From positions 1 through 24,466 of the forward strand of contig JBAXOM010000018.1 in the NCBI GenBank assembly GCA_037133215.1: a DNA stretch of 24,466 nucleotides, read 5' to 3'. This document shows positions 1 through 7,364 of the stretch, piece after piece. How positions within the stretch are numbered: the first letter of the stretch is position 1; each line of letters starts with the position of its first letter. Both the position numbers and the translations under genes were made by a program. The notes beneath the pieces were generated by a model, which was given only the letters and a program-made list of their open reading frames with translations, was not told where the DNA came from and searched no databases. Source of the stretch: F1-60-MAGs149 sp037133215. Its GTDB lineage: Bacteria; Actinomycetota; Thermoleophilia; Gaiellales; F1-60-MAGs149.

Positions 1-2
1 CC

Positions 3-872
3 CCCGTCTCGCCCGCCACCTGGGTTGGCCACCTCGGCGGTGAGGACCTGTTGCAGGCACGCCCCCGACGTTGGCGTGGTGTTGGTGTCGGGATGTGGAG
101 CTTTAGCGAGCTACCCGATCGGCTCACACTGCCTGGTCTCGATATGCACTACATCTCGTTCACCGTGCGGGGTCCGTTGCATGTGGAGCGCGATACTGAT
201 GAGGGGCGTGTTGAGGCCGACTTTCGTCCTGGGCACTCGCTGATCATCGCCGCGGGGCGCGAGAATACGTGGCGTTGGGACCGGCCGACCGATGAGCTGC
301 ACCTGTACATCGACCCGGCTTTTCTTGTCGACGTCGCGACCGAGGCAGGCTTCGATTCGCCCGAGTTGATCGAACGCTTTGCCTTCGAGGACCCGTTTCT
401 ACGGCAGGCCACACGACTGCTCGCCGAGGAGATGCGCGAGCCGCAGTCTGCCGGGGATCTATTCGCCGAGTCGACGGGGTACGCCGTCGCTCTCCATCTC
501 CTGCGCACACACTGCGCGATGAATCCGCGTGAGCAACGGGTTCCTGGTGGGCTCTCGCCCGCACAATTGCGACATGTACGCGCGCTGATCGACGAGGACA
601 TCACTGCGCCACTCACGCTTGACGACCTCGCCGCTGCCGCGGGTGTCAGCCGCGCCCACTTCGCCCGAGGTTTCCACAAAAGCACAGGCGTTACGCCTCA
701 CCGCTACTTGACGATCCGCCGTATCGATTGTGCCCGCACCCTCCTAGCGGCGAGCACGCTTCCCGTGGGAGAGGTCGCCCACGCTGTTGGGTTTGCGTCG
801 CAGAGCCACTTCGCGGCGACGTTTACCCGTCACGTTGGCGTTCCGCCGACGGCATATCGCGACGCATTGTAA
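3..872 (+). CDS. AraC-family transcriptional regulator (5' end beyond window)
   Basis: The C-terminal 90 or so residues carry two helix-turn-helix units typical of the AraC/XylS family: LDDLAAAAGVSRAHFARGF followed by the second unit around VGEVAHAVGFASQSHFAATF, ending in the usual GVPPTAYR. The N-terminal part is a ligand-sensing region without a motif I can name. The reading frame is open to the first bases of the window. Residues before the first ATG (position 93) and TTG (51) still look like coding sequence (GEDLLQARPRRW), so the true start probably lies upstream and this is a partial gene. It lies 80 nt upstream of the acyl-CoA-dehydrogenase-like gene on the same strand, so it may regulate that unit; this is inference from position. 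The family call is secure; the inducer is unknown. Confidence 0.85.
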   Translation, partial: PVSPATWVGHLGGEDLLQARPRRWRGVGVGMWSFSELPDRLTLPGLDMHYISFTVRGPLHVERDTDEGRVEADFRPGHSLIIAAGRENTWRWDRPTDELHLYIDPAFLVDVATEAGFDSPELIERFAFEDPFLRQATRLLAEEMREPQSAGDLFAESTGYAVALHLLRTHCAMNPREQRVPGGLSPAQLRHVRALIDEDITAPLTLDDLAAAAGVSRAHFARGFHKSTGVTPHRYLTIRRIDCARTLLAASTLPVGEVAHAVGFASQSHFAATFTRHVGVPPTAYRDAL

Positions 873-952
873 CCGCACGGCGCCACCTAACACAGCACCT
901 TTTTGATAGCGGTTGATCGCCGCCTCCCCCAGACTCAGTAGCGGAGGTTCGT

Positions 953-2362
953 ATGACGGAGACGTTGGCACACCAGTGGGGCGAGGGTCCATACGGCGGG
1001 ATCAATCGCGAGTGGGAGCCCGAGTGGTTTCTGACCGACGATCAGCGGGCCATCCAAGAGCAGTTGATTGAGGTCTGCGAACGCGTGATTCGTCCGCAGG
1101 CGATCATCGGCGATCGCGCGGGCGCCTATCCACAGGCGAACATCGAGGCGCTCGCCGAGCTCGGCATTCTCGGAGCGGTTGTGCCAAAGAAGTATGGTGG
1201 CCGCGGCGAGAACCACGTTGGCATCTTGATGCTGACGGAGACGCTCGCCCGCTACGGCTGCCCGTCGACGGCCGTGATCTACATGATGCACATGGTTGCG
1301 CTAGCGGGCCTCGTCTTTCGCGCACCGGGCAACGCCCACATCGAGGACCTGATCTCGCGTATCGACTCGGACTGTCTTGTCGGTACGGCTTCCTATACCG
1401 ACCCAGAGACGGGCGGCCATTTTTGGTATCCGAAGACCTCGGGTGCCACGCGCGTTGAGGCTGGCTGGCACGTCCGTAAGAAGGCCGCGTGGACAACTTC
1501 GTGCGGCTACGCCACGTGGTATCTGACGCAGACGACGAGTCCCGACTTTACCGGCGACTACTCGGACCTCGCGGTGTTCCTGCTCTACCCCAGTGAGGTC
1601 GATGCGAAGAAGGATCAGTGGGATGCGCTCGGCATGCACGCCAACCATTCAGGGCCGGTCGAGATCGATGCCGTGATTCCGGCTGACCGGATCGTCGGTT
1701 GGCCTGGCGACGGGGCAGCGAGCAACGATGAGGCAATCGATCCCTTGGCATTCGTCCAGTACGCGGGTGCCTACAACGGACTCGCGATGGCAGCACTCGA
1801 CGTCGGCAAGCAGCACGCGACCCAGCGTTCGCATGCGCAGTTCGGCCGCACGATTGCCGACTACGCCACCGTGCAAGACACGTTCGGCTCGTGCCTAACC
1901 GACGTGCTCGCGTCACGCCTCTACGCGTACTCGTTTGCGCAAGAACTCGACCGTCGGACCGACAACGGCTCGTGGGAGATGTACGAGACCGACCCCGATG
2001 CGCGCCCGCGAGCGAGCATGACCCAGTGGTCGCTGCCGGCGAAAGTGCTGGCGGCGAAGGCCGCCTGGGAAACGTCGGACAAGATGTTGCAGGTCTGCGG
2101 CGGTCGTGGCTACGGCAAGGGTCTCGAGATCGAACGCATCCTCCGCGACGGCAAGGCCGGCTGGATCATGGCGCCATCCAACGAGGTGACGCGCATCCTC
2201 GTTGGTAAGTGGGCACTGTTCGGTGCCGATGCAGTCGACTGGTGGAATCAACACGTCGACGAGCCCGCCCTGAATAACGAGTTATCGAAGCTAGATAATG
2301 AACAAAAGAACGCGTTGATTGCTCGTCTGCAGAGCGAGACCAAGGAGACCACAGATGCCTGA
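953..2362 (+). CDS. Acyl-CoA dehydrogenase-like flavoprotein, 469 aa
   Basis: This is an acyl-CoA dehydrogenase-fold FAD protein. It has the N-terminal helical region (LTDDQRAIQEQLIEVCERV, then LAELGILGAVVPKKYGGRG) and the C-terminal domain (QVCGGRGYGKGLEIERILRDGKAGW). GGAGG at 943-947 lies 5 nt before the ATG, which fixes the start. At 469 aa it is longer than the usual 380-400. By eye alignment the position of the usual catalytic glutamate (YEGTxxI in medium-chain enzymes) reads MAPSNEV, with Ala407 in place of Glu. The alternative Glu of isovaleryl-CoA dehydrogenase in helix G also seems absent (LAFVQYAG). It may therefore be a flavin monooxygenase or another acyl-CoA-dehydrogenase-fold enzyme and not a classical dehydrogenase. 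It overlaps the following cupin gene by 8 nt and so forms an operon with it. Confidence 0.85.
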   Translation: MTETLAHQWGEGPYGGINREWEPEWFLTDDQRAIQEQLIEVCERVIRPQAIIGDRAGAYPQANIEALAELGILGAVVPKKYGGRGENHVGILMLTETLARYGCPSTAVIYMMHMVALAGLVFRAPGNAHIEDLISRIDSDCLVGTASYTDPETGGHFWYPKTSGATRVEAGWHVRKKAAWTTSCGYATWYLTQTTSPDFTGDYSDLAVFLLYPSEVDAKKDQWDALGMHANHSGPVEIDAVIPADRIVGWPGDGAASNDEAIDPLAFVQYAGAYNGLAMAALDVGKQHATQRSHAQFGRTIADYATVQDTFGSCLTDVLASRLYAYSFAQELDRRTDNGSWEMYETDPDARPRASMTQWSLPAKVLAAKAAWETSDKMLQVCGGRGYGKGLEIERILRDGKAGWIMAPSNEVTRILVGKWALFGADAVDWWNQHVDEPALNNELSKLDNEQKNALIARLQSETKETTDA

Positions 2363-2930
2363 AATGCCAGATCTCGCCAACATCGAGATTGACACCACCC
2401 GCATAATCGGCTGGGTACCTCCCAAGTCCGAGCACGTCCACTACGACCCGCCCGTGATGGGGCACCTCGGCATGAAGCCCGAGATCGTCGTACCCGAGCC
2501 AACGGACGAGCGCATCTGGGTCGAGATCGAGCCTAACGTCTGGTTTCGACCGCTGTTCTTCGACATGAACACCGGCGGTCACGGCGAGGTACTACGCGTC
2601 CGCAAGGGCGGCGTGCTGTCTCGCCATCGCCATCCCGCTCCCGTGCATGGCTTCGTCTTGAAGGGCCGCTGGCGCTACCTCGAGCACACGTGGGTCGCCG
2701 AGACTGGCAGTTACGTGTTCGAGCCACCGGGCGAGGTCCACACGCTGACGGTCGCCGACGACTGCGATGAGATGCAGACCTTCTTCGCGATCCTCGGCCC
2801 CGTCCTCTATATCGATGACGATGGCAAGGTCGAGCACGTCGAGGACAACGTCGGCCTGATCGAACACTGCAAGAAGGCCTACAAGGCCAATGGTCTCGGC
2901 GAAGACTTCGTCGACCAGTTTATTCGGTAG
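2355..2930 (+). CDS. Cupin dioxygenase, 2,4'-dihydroxyacetophenone dioxygenase-like, 191 aa
   Basis: This is a single-domain cupin. The core at residues 80-132 reads RVRKGGVLSRHRHPAPVHGF and then GSYVFEPPGEVHTL. His91, His93 and His129 match the expected non-haem iron ligands of the 2,4'-dihydroxyacetophenone dioxygenase (DAD) family, which cleaves the C-C bond of hydroxyacetophenones. The ATG at 2355 is preferred over an upstream in-frame start because AAGGAG at 2342-2347 lies 7 nt before it. It overlaps the end of the flavoprotein gene by 8 nt, so the two are probably co-translated and may act on the same, perhaps aromatic, substrate. The family assignment is good; the exact substrate is inferred only from resemblance. 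Its stop codon lies 8 nt from the end of the convergent Rieske gene. Confidence 0.85.
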   Translation: MPEMPDLANIEIDTTRIIGWVPPKSEHVHYDPPVMGHLGMKPEIVVPEPTDERIWVEIEPNVWFRPLFFDMNTGGHGEVLRVRKGGVLSRHRHPAPVHGFVLKGRWRYLEHTWVAETGSYVFEPPGEVHTLTVADDCDEMQTFFAILGPVLYIDDDGKVEHVEDNVGLIEHCKKAYKANGLGEDFVDQFIR

Positions 2931-2938
2931 CGGTTGGG

Positions 2939-4042
2939 CTACTCGGATTCGGCAACGAGCGCGCGGTAGCGCTCGTTGAACTGGTGCAGCGGGTCGTCCT
3001 TTTCGGGATAGACGCCCTGCACGAAGGCGCGCGAGGCGATGCCCTGCTGGGCGCGCTCGGCAACGCCGGTGTCTTGCGCAATCACGATCTCCATAAACTC
3101 GACAAGACCGTCGATGCCCTCTGCGAGCGAGGCGTCAGCGATCGTGTCAGGCGCCAGCAGATAATCCGTCACGACCACGGTGCGATCGGCGCCTCGCGGA
3201 TAGAGGGTTGTGAGGTTCGCGTACGTACCGAAGACGTCGACCATCGAGTTGGGGAATAGGTAGGCGCCGTAGACGGAGCGTCCCTCTTCCTCCGTCAGAC
3301 CCGGCAGTGGCGGCACGGTGCTCGTGCCCGTCAACGTCAAGGCCGTCGCGTCCGCCTTGAGGCCGACGCCGTAGTCGGCGCGCGCGCCATCAGAGATACC
3401 ACCCGAGCGATACGTGGGCACCATGTCGACGAGCTCGGGGTGCACGGTTGGGCAATGCAGGCACTCGCGATAGTTCTCGACGACGATCTTCCAGTTGGCT
3501 GCGACCTCGAGCGTCGTCGTGCGCGCAATGCGCAGCGCACCGAGGTTGAAGCGCTCCATCGTGAGTGGTTCGTCGTCGTGCGACGCGAGGTAGTCGTCAA
3601 ACGGGCCGGCCTTGCCACCAAGATCCACATACAGCGTGCCCTGCCACTCGGCGACCGGCATGTCGAGCAGGCCGTAGCCAGAACGGTCGATCTCGTCGGG
3701 TCGCACGTTTGGTGTGCCGATCAGCTCGCCGTTGAGCGCATACGCCCACGAGTGATACGGGCACTTGATTGCGCGCTTCAGTGTGCCTGTGCCGGCGTTG
3801 CAAAGAAGCGAACCGCGGTGGCGGCAGACATTGTGGAATGCCCGCAACGTGCCGTCGTGATCGCGCACGATGACGATGTTTTGGCCCGCGACATCCGTCG
3901 CCCAGTAGGCGCCAGGCTCGGCGACATGTTCGGCGCGCCCGACGCAGGCCCAGCTGCGACGAAAGACGCTGTCGATCTCGCTTTCAAAGGCGGCTGGCGA
4001 TCGATACAACTCGGCGGCGAGGGAGACGTGGTGCGAACTCAT
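2939..4042 (-). CDS. Rieske non-haem iron oxygenase, alpha subunit, 367 aa
   Basis: This is an aromatic-ring-hydroxylating-type oxygenase alpha subunit. The Rieske [2Fe-2S] centre is clear: Cys73-x-His75 (NVCRHRGSLL) and Cys94-x2-His97 (CPYHSW). The catalytic domain has NYRECLHCPTVHP at 190-202, giving mononuclear iron ligands His196 and His201 and a Glu193. That E-C-x-H-C-P pattern resembles the quaternary-amine oxygenases GbcA and CntA more than naphthalene-type dioxygenases, so an N-demethylase or C-N-cleaving role is possible. The start at 4042 is chosen because a -10-like TATGCT ends exactly 6 nt before this ATG; an in-frame extension to 4135 would read through the operator and look non-coding. 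No reductase or beta subunit gene is in the window. Confidence 0.9.
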   Translation of the reverse strand: MSSHHVSLAAELYRSPAAFESEIDSVFRRSWACVGRAEHVAEPGAYWATDVAGQNIVIVRDHDGTLRAFHNVCRHRGSLLCNAGTGTLKRAIKCPYHSWAYALNGELIGTPNVRPDEIDRSGYGLLDMPVAEWQGTLYVDLGGKAGPFDDYLASHDDEPLTMERFNLGALRIARTTTLEVAANWKIVVENYRECLHCPTVHPELVDMVPTYRSGGISDGARADYGVGLKADATALTLTGTSTVPPLPGLTEEEGRSVYGAYLFPNSMVDVFGTYANLTTLYPRGADRTVVVTDYLLAPDTIADASLAEGIDGLVEFMEIVIAQDTGVAERAQQGIASRAFVQGVYPEKDDPLHQFNERYRALVAESE

Positions 4043-4048
4043 TGCTGC

Positions 4049-4078
4049 AGCATAGACGAATCCTGACTGCGCAGTCAG
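4049..4078 (-). promoter_or_regulatory. Probable leaderless promoter of the Rieske oxygenase gene
   Basis: On the minus strand a -10-like TATGCT (4054 to 4049) is followed by 6 nt and the ATG at 4042. That places the expected start of transcription at the first base of the coding region. A -35-like CTGACT (4078 to 4073) lies 18 nt upstream, inside the palindromic operator. There is no Shine-Dalgarno sequence before the ATG, in keeping with leaderless translation. Confidence 0.5.
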
Positions 4079-4084
4079 GATTCG
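4057..4084. promoter_or_regulatory. 28-bp perfect palindrome, probable repressor operator
   Basis: The two 14-nt halves are exact reverse complements centred between 4070 and 4071, with core CTGACTGCGCAGTCAG. The size and the TGACTG/CAGTCA core resemble TetR-family operators. The site covers the -35 region of the Rieske gene promoter and ends 2 nt before its -10 box, so a bound protein should block RNA polymerase. It could also affect the divergent ClC gene, whose start is 60 nt away. No TetR-type gene is in the window, so the regulator is presumably encoded elsewhere. Confidence 0.65.
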
Positions 4085-4144
4085 ATCGTATCCCCAAGCG
4101 GCTCTCCGCCATCCACTCCGCATACGGCATGGCACGATTCATCT

Positions 4145-5452
4145 ATGTCCGCACCCGCCACCATGGAGACACCCTCCTCGAAGGACATGAAACGCCTCTT
4201 GGGGCTCGCGGTCGTCGTGGGGATCGTCGCTGCAATCGGCGCCACGGCTTTTCTCTGGCTCGTCCACGAACTGCAGACGCTCGTCTTCGCGTCACTGCCC
4301 GACGCCATGGGCTACGCGTCGGCACCGTGGTGGTGGGCGGCGATTCTGCTGCTGATCGGTGCGAGCCTCGTTGCGATCGCTCAGCGACTACCAGGCCACA
4401 CGGGTGGCGGGCCGCTGACGGGCTTTCACTTCGACAACCCGCTGCGGATCGTGCCGAGCATTCTTGTGGCCGCAACTGCCTCGCTCGTCTTCGGCATTGC
4501 TCTCGGCCCCGAGGCGCCGCTGATCGTGCTCGGCTCCGCCCTCGGCCTGATTCTGCTGAGTCGCTCGAACAACGCTCAGGCCAAGCAGGCCGGCGCCTTC
4601 CTTGGTGGCACGGCAGCCATCGGTGCCGTCTTTGGCAACCCCTTCATTACCGCCTTCATGATTCTCGAGTTCGCGGCGATCGGTCTGGCACCCGGAGCAC
4701 TGGTCGTGCCGGTCCTCGTCGCGCTCGGTGCGAGTTATCTCGTCCAAGTCGGCATCTGGGGCATCCCTGGGGTTGGCACCCACAGCCTTGGCGTGCCAGG
4801 CATGCCCGCCTACAGCCACATTGCCATTGGTGACCTTGCCGCAGCGGTCGCTGTCGCGATCGTGGCCGGCATCGTCACGCTCGTCGCCCGCGAGGGTGGG
4901 TTGCGCTTTGGACGCATCGCCGAGCGACGGCCCGTACCAGCGCTCTTTCTCGGAGCCCTGATCACAGCCGGAGCACTAACGATCGCGATGCTCGGCTTCG
5001 ACATCCAGATCGACCAGATCCTGTTTAGCGGCGAGTACGGAATGGCCGCACTCGTCACGGAGACCTCCGTCATCACCGTGCTCGCGATTCTCATTTTCAA
5101 GGCAATTGCCTACAGCGTTGCGCTCGGCAGCGGATTCCGTGGTGGTCCAATTTTCCCCGCCGCGTTCCTCGGTGTGGCGGCTGCGGTCGGCGGCGCCCTG
5201 CTCTTCCCTGATGTCTCAGTCAGCGCACTTGCCGCGGCCGGAATCGCCGCCGCGGCTGCCGCGATGATCAAGCTACCGGCCACATCAGCACTCCTCGGTG
5301 CGCTCTTGATCGGTGGCACGGGCGGCGCGATCGCGCCGTTTGCAATTGTTGGTGCAGTGATCGGCCTCGGGATCCGCCTCGCCGCCGATCGTCGCGATGC
5401 GCGCTCGACTGTGAACCCAATCGAGCAGGATTTGCGCGCGCCAAACCGCTAG
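4145..5452 (+). CDS. ClC-family chloride channel or Cl-/H+ antiporter, 435 aa
   Basis: This is a polytopic inner-membrane protein with about ten hydrophobic segments. It has recognisable ClC selectivity motifs: GHTGGGPLTG near residue 85 (the GSGIP position), LGPEAPLIVLGSALG near residue 120 (GxEGP, with the gating glutamate kept), and GSGFRGGPIFPAAFLG near residue 335 (GxFxP). The protein is at the short, compact end of the bacterial ClC range and has no CBS domains. The usual C-terminal pore tyrosine is not obvious. The ATG at 4145 has no clear ribosome-binding site. It is transcribed away from the Rieske gene, and the PPOX gene follows 9 nt later. A function in anion homeostasis is likely; a link to the catabolic genes is not supported. 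Confidence 0.9.
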   Translation: MSAPATMETPSSKDMKRLLGLAVVVGIVAAIGATAFLWLVHELQTLVFASLPDAMGYASAPWWWAAILLLIGASLVAIAQRLPGHTGGGPLTGFHFDNPLRIVPSILVAATASLVFGIALGPEAPLIVLGSALGLILLSRSNNAQAKQAGAFLGGTAAIGAVFGNPFITAFMILEFAAIGLAPGALVVPVLVALGASYLVQVGIWGIPGVGTHSLGVPGMPAYSHIAIGDLAAAVAVAIVAGIVTLVAREGGLRFGRIAERRPVPALFLGALITAGALTIAMLGFDIQIDQILFSGEYGMAALVTETSVITVLAILIFKAIAYSVALGSGFRGGPIFPAAFLGVAAAVGGALLFPDVSVSALAAAGIAAAAAAMIKLPATSALLGALLIGGTGGAIAPFAIVGAVIGLGIRLAADRRDARSTVNPIEQDLRAPNR

Positions 5453-5455
5453 TAT
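5450..5455 (+). promoter_or_regulatory. -10 box of a probable leaderless promoter
   Basis: TAGTAT is followed by exactly 6 nt and then the ATG at 5462 of the PPOX gene. The box overlaps the stop codon of the ClC gene. No Shine-Dalgarno sequence is present in the gap, and the -35 region is weak. Confidence 0.45.
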
Positions 5456-5461
5456 CGACGC

Positions 5462-6094
5462 ATGCCAACGCCACCGGAGTTTCCGAGCATGATCACCTCG
5501 ATATCCGACCTCGAGGCCATCTACGGCCCGCCGAACGATGCGGTGCAACAGAAGGCAATCGATCATCTCGATCAGCACTGTCAGACCTTGATTGCCCACT
5601 CGCCGTTTTTGGTGATCGCCGCCAGCGATGCCGATGGCATCGACGTTTCGCCGCGTGGTGGCCCGGTTGGCTTCGTGCGCGTGCTCGACCGCAATCGACT
5701 GGTGATCCCCGATGCTGCGGGCAACAAGACGATCGACATTCTCCACCGCATTGTTGGTGGCGGAGATGTCGCAATCCTCTTTGTCATCCCGGGCCGCAGT
5801 GAGACGCTGCGGATTCGCGGTCGTGCCTGTGTGACGAGCGACGCCGCCTTACTGGAGGGTCTCGAGACGGGCGGTAAGCCAGCTGCACTCGGTATTGGCG
5901 TCACCATCGAATGCGCGTTTCAGCACTGCGCAAAAGCATTTATGCGCTCGGGTCTCTGGAAGCCAGAGCAGTGGCCGAGCACCGACGACCTGCCACGCCC
6001 CGCGCAGGTCTGGAGCGACCACATCGCACTGAGTGAGCTCGACGAGGCAGCAGTCGAGGCGTTCGTATCGGACGATTACGAGAACAACCTCTAA
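5462..6094 (+). CDS. Pyridoxamine 5'-phosphate oxidase-family FMN protein, MSMEG_1061-like, 210 aa
   Basis: The split-barrel flavin-binding fold is recognisable from SPFLVIAASDADGIDVSPRGGPVGFVRVLD (about residues 47-77), followed by LVIPDAAGNKTIDILHRIVG and VAILFVIPGRSETLRIRGRACV. These segments match the PPOX-type flavoproteins annotated as the MSMEG_1061 family, common in actinobacteria. The C-terminal part has the usual CAKAFMRSGLWKPEQWP. Such proteins bind FMN or F420 and catalyse poorly defined reductions or oxidations. It starts 9 nt after the ClC stop, and its own -10 box suggests separate leaderless transcription. A second ATG nine codons downstream is possible but less likely. Confidence 0.85.
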   Translation: MPTPPEFPSMITSISDLEAIYGPPNDAVQQKAIDHLDQHCQTLIAHSPFLVIAASDADGIDVSPRGGPVGFVRVLDRNRLVIPDAAGNKTIDILHRIVGGGDVAILFVIPGRSETLRIRGRACVTSDAALLEGLETGGKPAALGIGVTIECAFQHCAKAFMRSGLWKPEQWPSTDDLPRPAQVWSDHIALSELDEAAVEAFVSDDYENNL

Positions 6095-6192
6095 GACATC
6101 CGCGGCACACGTGTATCGGACCGGTAGCGAGTCCGTCTACGCCACCAAGCGATGGCTATGCTTCGCGAAGTAACGCCGACTTGGGAGTGCCT

Positions 6193-6609
6193 GTGAGCCC
6201 CGTAGAAATCGCCGTCTTCTCGTTTCCGGGAAGCCAATTTAATGGTCAGGTTGCCCCGGCCTTGCGCGAATTGATGGACAACGACACGATCCGCGTGCTC
6301 GATCTCGCCTTTGTCACCAAGGGTGAGGACGGCAGCATGGCCTGGTTCGAGATCGAAGACGCCAGCATCCACGCACCCGAGTTCGCCGGCTTCCACGACG
6401 ATCCCGTCGACCTGCTCAGCGCCGAAGACATTCACCTGCTCGCCGAAGAGGTTGCGCCCGGCTCGTCCGCTGCGATCATCGTCTGGGAGCACACCTGGGC
6501 CAAGCGCCTTTCCAACGCCATCGAAGACTCCGGCGGTTTCGTCGTAGCTCGTGAGTACATCCCCGAATCCATCGTCGCGGCTGCCTTTGCCGCGGTCGAA
6601 AACGCGTAG
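6193..6609 (+). CDS. DUF6325-family protein, 138 aa
   Basis: This is a small acidic protein starting MSPVEIAVFSFPGSQFNGQ and containing IRVLDLAFVTKGEDGS, which matches what I know of the DUF6325 family (about 140 aa, mostly actinobacterial, function unknown). The GTG at 6193 is chosen because a GGGAG-type ribosome-binding site at 6183-6187 lies just before it; an in-frame TTG at 6181 would overlap that site. A TATGCT at 6157-6162 could be the -10 box, giving a leader of about 24 nt. It is followed after 13 nt by the SHOCT-domain gene. DUF6325 genes are often found beside SHOCT genes, so the pair is probably one unit. Confidence 0.75.
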   Translation: MSPVEIAVFSFPGSQFNGQVAPALRELMDNDTIRVLDLAFVTKGEDGSMAWFEIEDASIHAPEFAGFHDDPVDLLSAEDIHLLAEEVAPGSSAAIIVWEHTWAKRLSNAIEDSGGFVVAREYIPESIVAAAFAAVENA

Positions 6610-6622
6610 GAGGAACAGCACC

Positions 6623-6904
6623 ATGATGGGACGACGACGAGGACCCGGTCTAGTGGGCGCCATGGCGCGCACCGCAGTTGTGGTTGGTACCGCCAACGCG
6701 GTCTCGAACAAGCAGCATCAGAAGTACGCGGCGCAGAATGCTGCCAGCGCGGAGCAAGCCGCTCCCGTGCAGGAGGCCGCTCCCGCAGCCGCCCCAGCGG
6801 ATGACCTCACGGCACAGCTCGAGGCACTGGCCAAGCTGCGCGATCAAGGCATCCTGACCGAAGACGAATTCTCGGCCAAGAAGGCTCAGATTCTCGGCAT
6901 CTAG
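6623..6904 (+). CDS. SHOCT-domain protein, 93 aa
   Basis: The C-terminal 32 residues (DDLTAQLEALAKLRDQGILTEDEFSAKKAQ) are a SHOCT domain, a short C-terminal helix pair thought to mediate oligomerisation. The N-terminal part is basic (MMGRRRG) with a weakly hydrophobic stretch around residues 9-27 and an Ala/Pro-rich linker. AGGAGG at 6608-6613, overlapping the stop of the DUF6325 gene, supports a start at 6623; a second ATG follows immediately at 6626. Co-transcription with the DUF6325 gene is very likely. A large inverted repeat begins 14 nt after its stop. The function is unknown. Confidence 0.8.
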   Translation: MMGRRRGPGLVGAMARTAVVVGTANAVSNKQHQKYAAQNAASAEQAAPVQEAAPAAAPADDLTAQLEALAKLRDQGILTEDEFSAKKAQILGI

Positions 6905-6918
6905 CCGGCATCCCCGCT

Positions 6919-6965
6919 GGGATCAATTTTGCTTTGGGGTCAGGCCCCAAAGCAAAGTTGATCCC
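6919..6965. repeat. GGGGTCAGGCCCC palindromic repeat, single copy (47 bp)
   Basis: Two 21-nt arms pair with one mismatch (6919-6939 with 6945-6965) around a TCAGG loop. The core GCTTTGGGGTCAGGCCCC is shared with the larger palindrome at 20813-20890. It lies 14 nt downstream of the SHOCT gene and may also work as a bidirectional terminator, although no T-tract follows. The GGGGTCAGxCCCC core resembles REP-like elements mobilised by RAYT transposases; no such transposase is in the window. Confidence 0.85.
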
Positions 6966-6991
6966 GGCGGTCGAGCACTCAGACGGGCGTC

Positions 6992-6997
6992 TATACT
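6992..6997 (+). promoter_or_regulatory. -10 box of a probable leaderless promoter
   Basis: TATACT is followed by exactly 6 nt and the ATG at 7004 of the DUF1330 gene. No Shine-Dalgarno sequence is present. The -35 region is poorly conserved. Confidence 0.5.
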
Positions 6998-7003
6998 CGC
7001 GCC

Positions 7004-7309
7004 ATGACTGATATCGCAAAGGGTTACTGGGTCGTCCACAACACGGTGTTCGACGCCGTGGAGTTTGAGAACTACAAGGCCGCCGCCGGCCCTGCTCTCG
7101 CCGCGTACGCACCAAAGGTGCTTGCCATGGGTGGGCAATACGAACAGGCCGAAGGCTCCGGCCGAGATGCCACCGTCGTGATCGAGTTCGAGAGCTACGC
7201 CGCTGCGGTTGAGTGTTATCACTCCGAGGCGTACCAGACAGCCGTGGCGCTGCGCAAAGACATTGCAGAATTCGACTTCGTGATTCTCGAAGGCTTTCTG
7301 CCCGCGTAA
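7004..7309 (+). CDS. DUF1330-domain protein, 101 aa
   Basis: This is a small dimeric alpha/beta-barrel-type protein. The order GYWVVHNTVFDAVEFENYKAAAGPALAAYAPKVLAMGGQYEQAEG, VVIEFESYAAAVECYHSEAYQTAVALR and DFVILEGF is characteristic of DUF1330, whose members are about 95-100 aa. The biochemical function of the family is not established. It stands alone between the palindromic repeat and the M20 gene, with its own probable leaderless promoter. Confidence 0.88.
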   Translation: MTDIAKGYWVVHNTVFDAVEFENYKAAAGPALAAYAPKVLAMGGQYEQAEGSGRDATVVIEFESYAAAVECYHSEAYQTAVALRKDIAEFDFVILEGFLPA

Positions 7310-7364
7310 CGGCGACACTTCACGGAGGTCGATGCGTACCCTTCCATCCGTGATCGCCGTGCTC

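Noticed and set aside
3440..4066. A 208-codon open frame on the plus strand opposite the Rieske gene
   Set aside because: It is antisense to well-conserved Rieske and catalytic motifs, and its translation shows no family pattern.
4043..4135. A longer Rieske oxygenase starting at 4135
   Set aside because: The added 31 residues would be encoded by the palindromic operator and promoter and do not look like a Rieske N-terminus.
6091..6711. A 206-codon minus-strand frame over the DUF6325 and SHOCT genes
   Set aside because: The plus-strand genes have good ribosome-binding sites and family matches; the minus frame has none.
6919..6965. Classical Rho-independent terminator
   Set aside because: The hairpin is strong but no T-tract follows on either strand, and the same core recurs as a palindrome elsewhere, so it is better described as a repeat that may also terminate.
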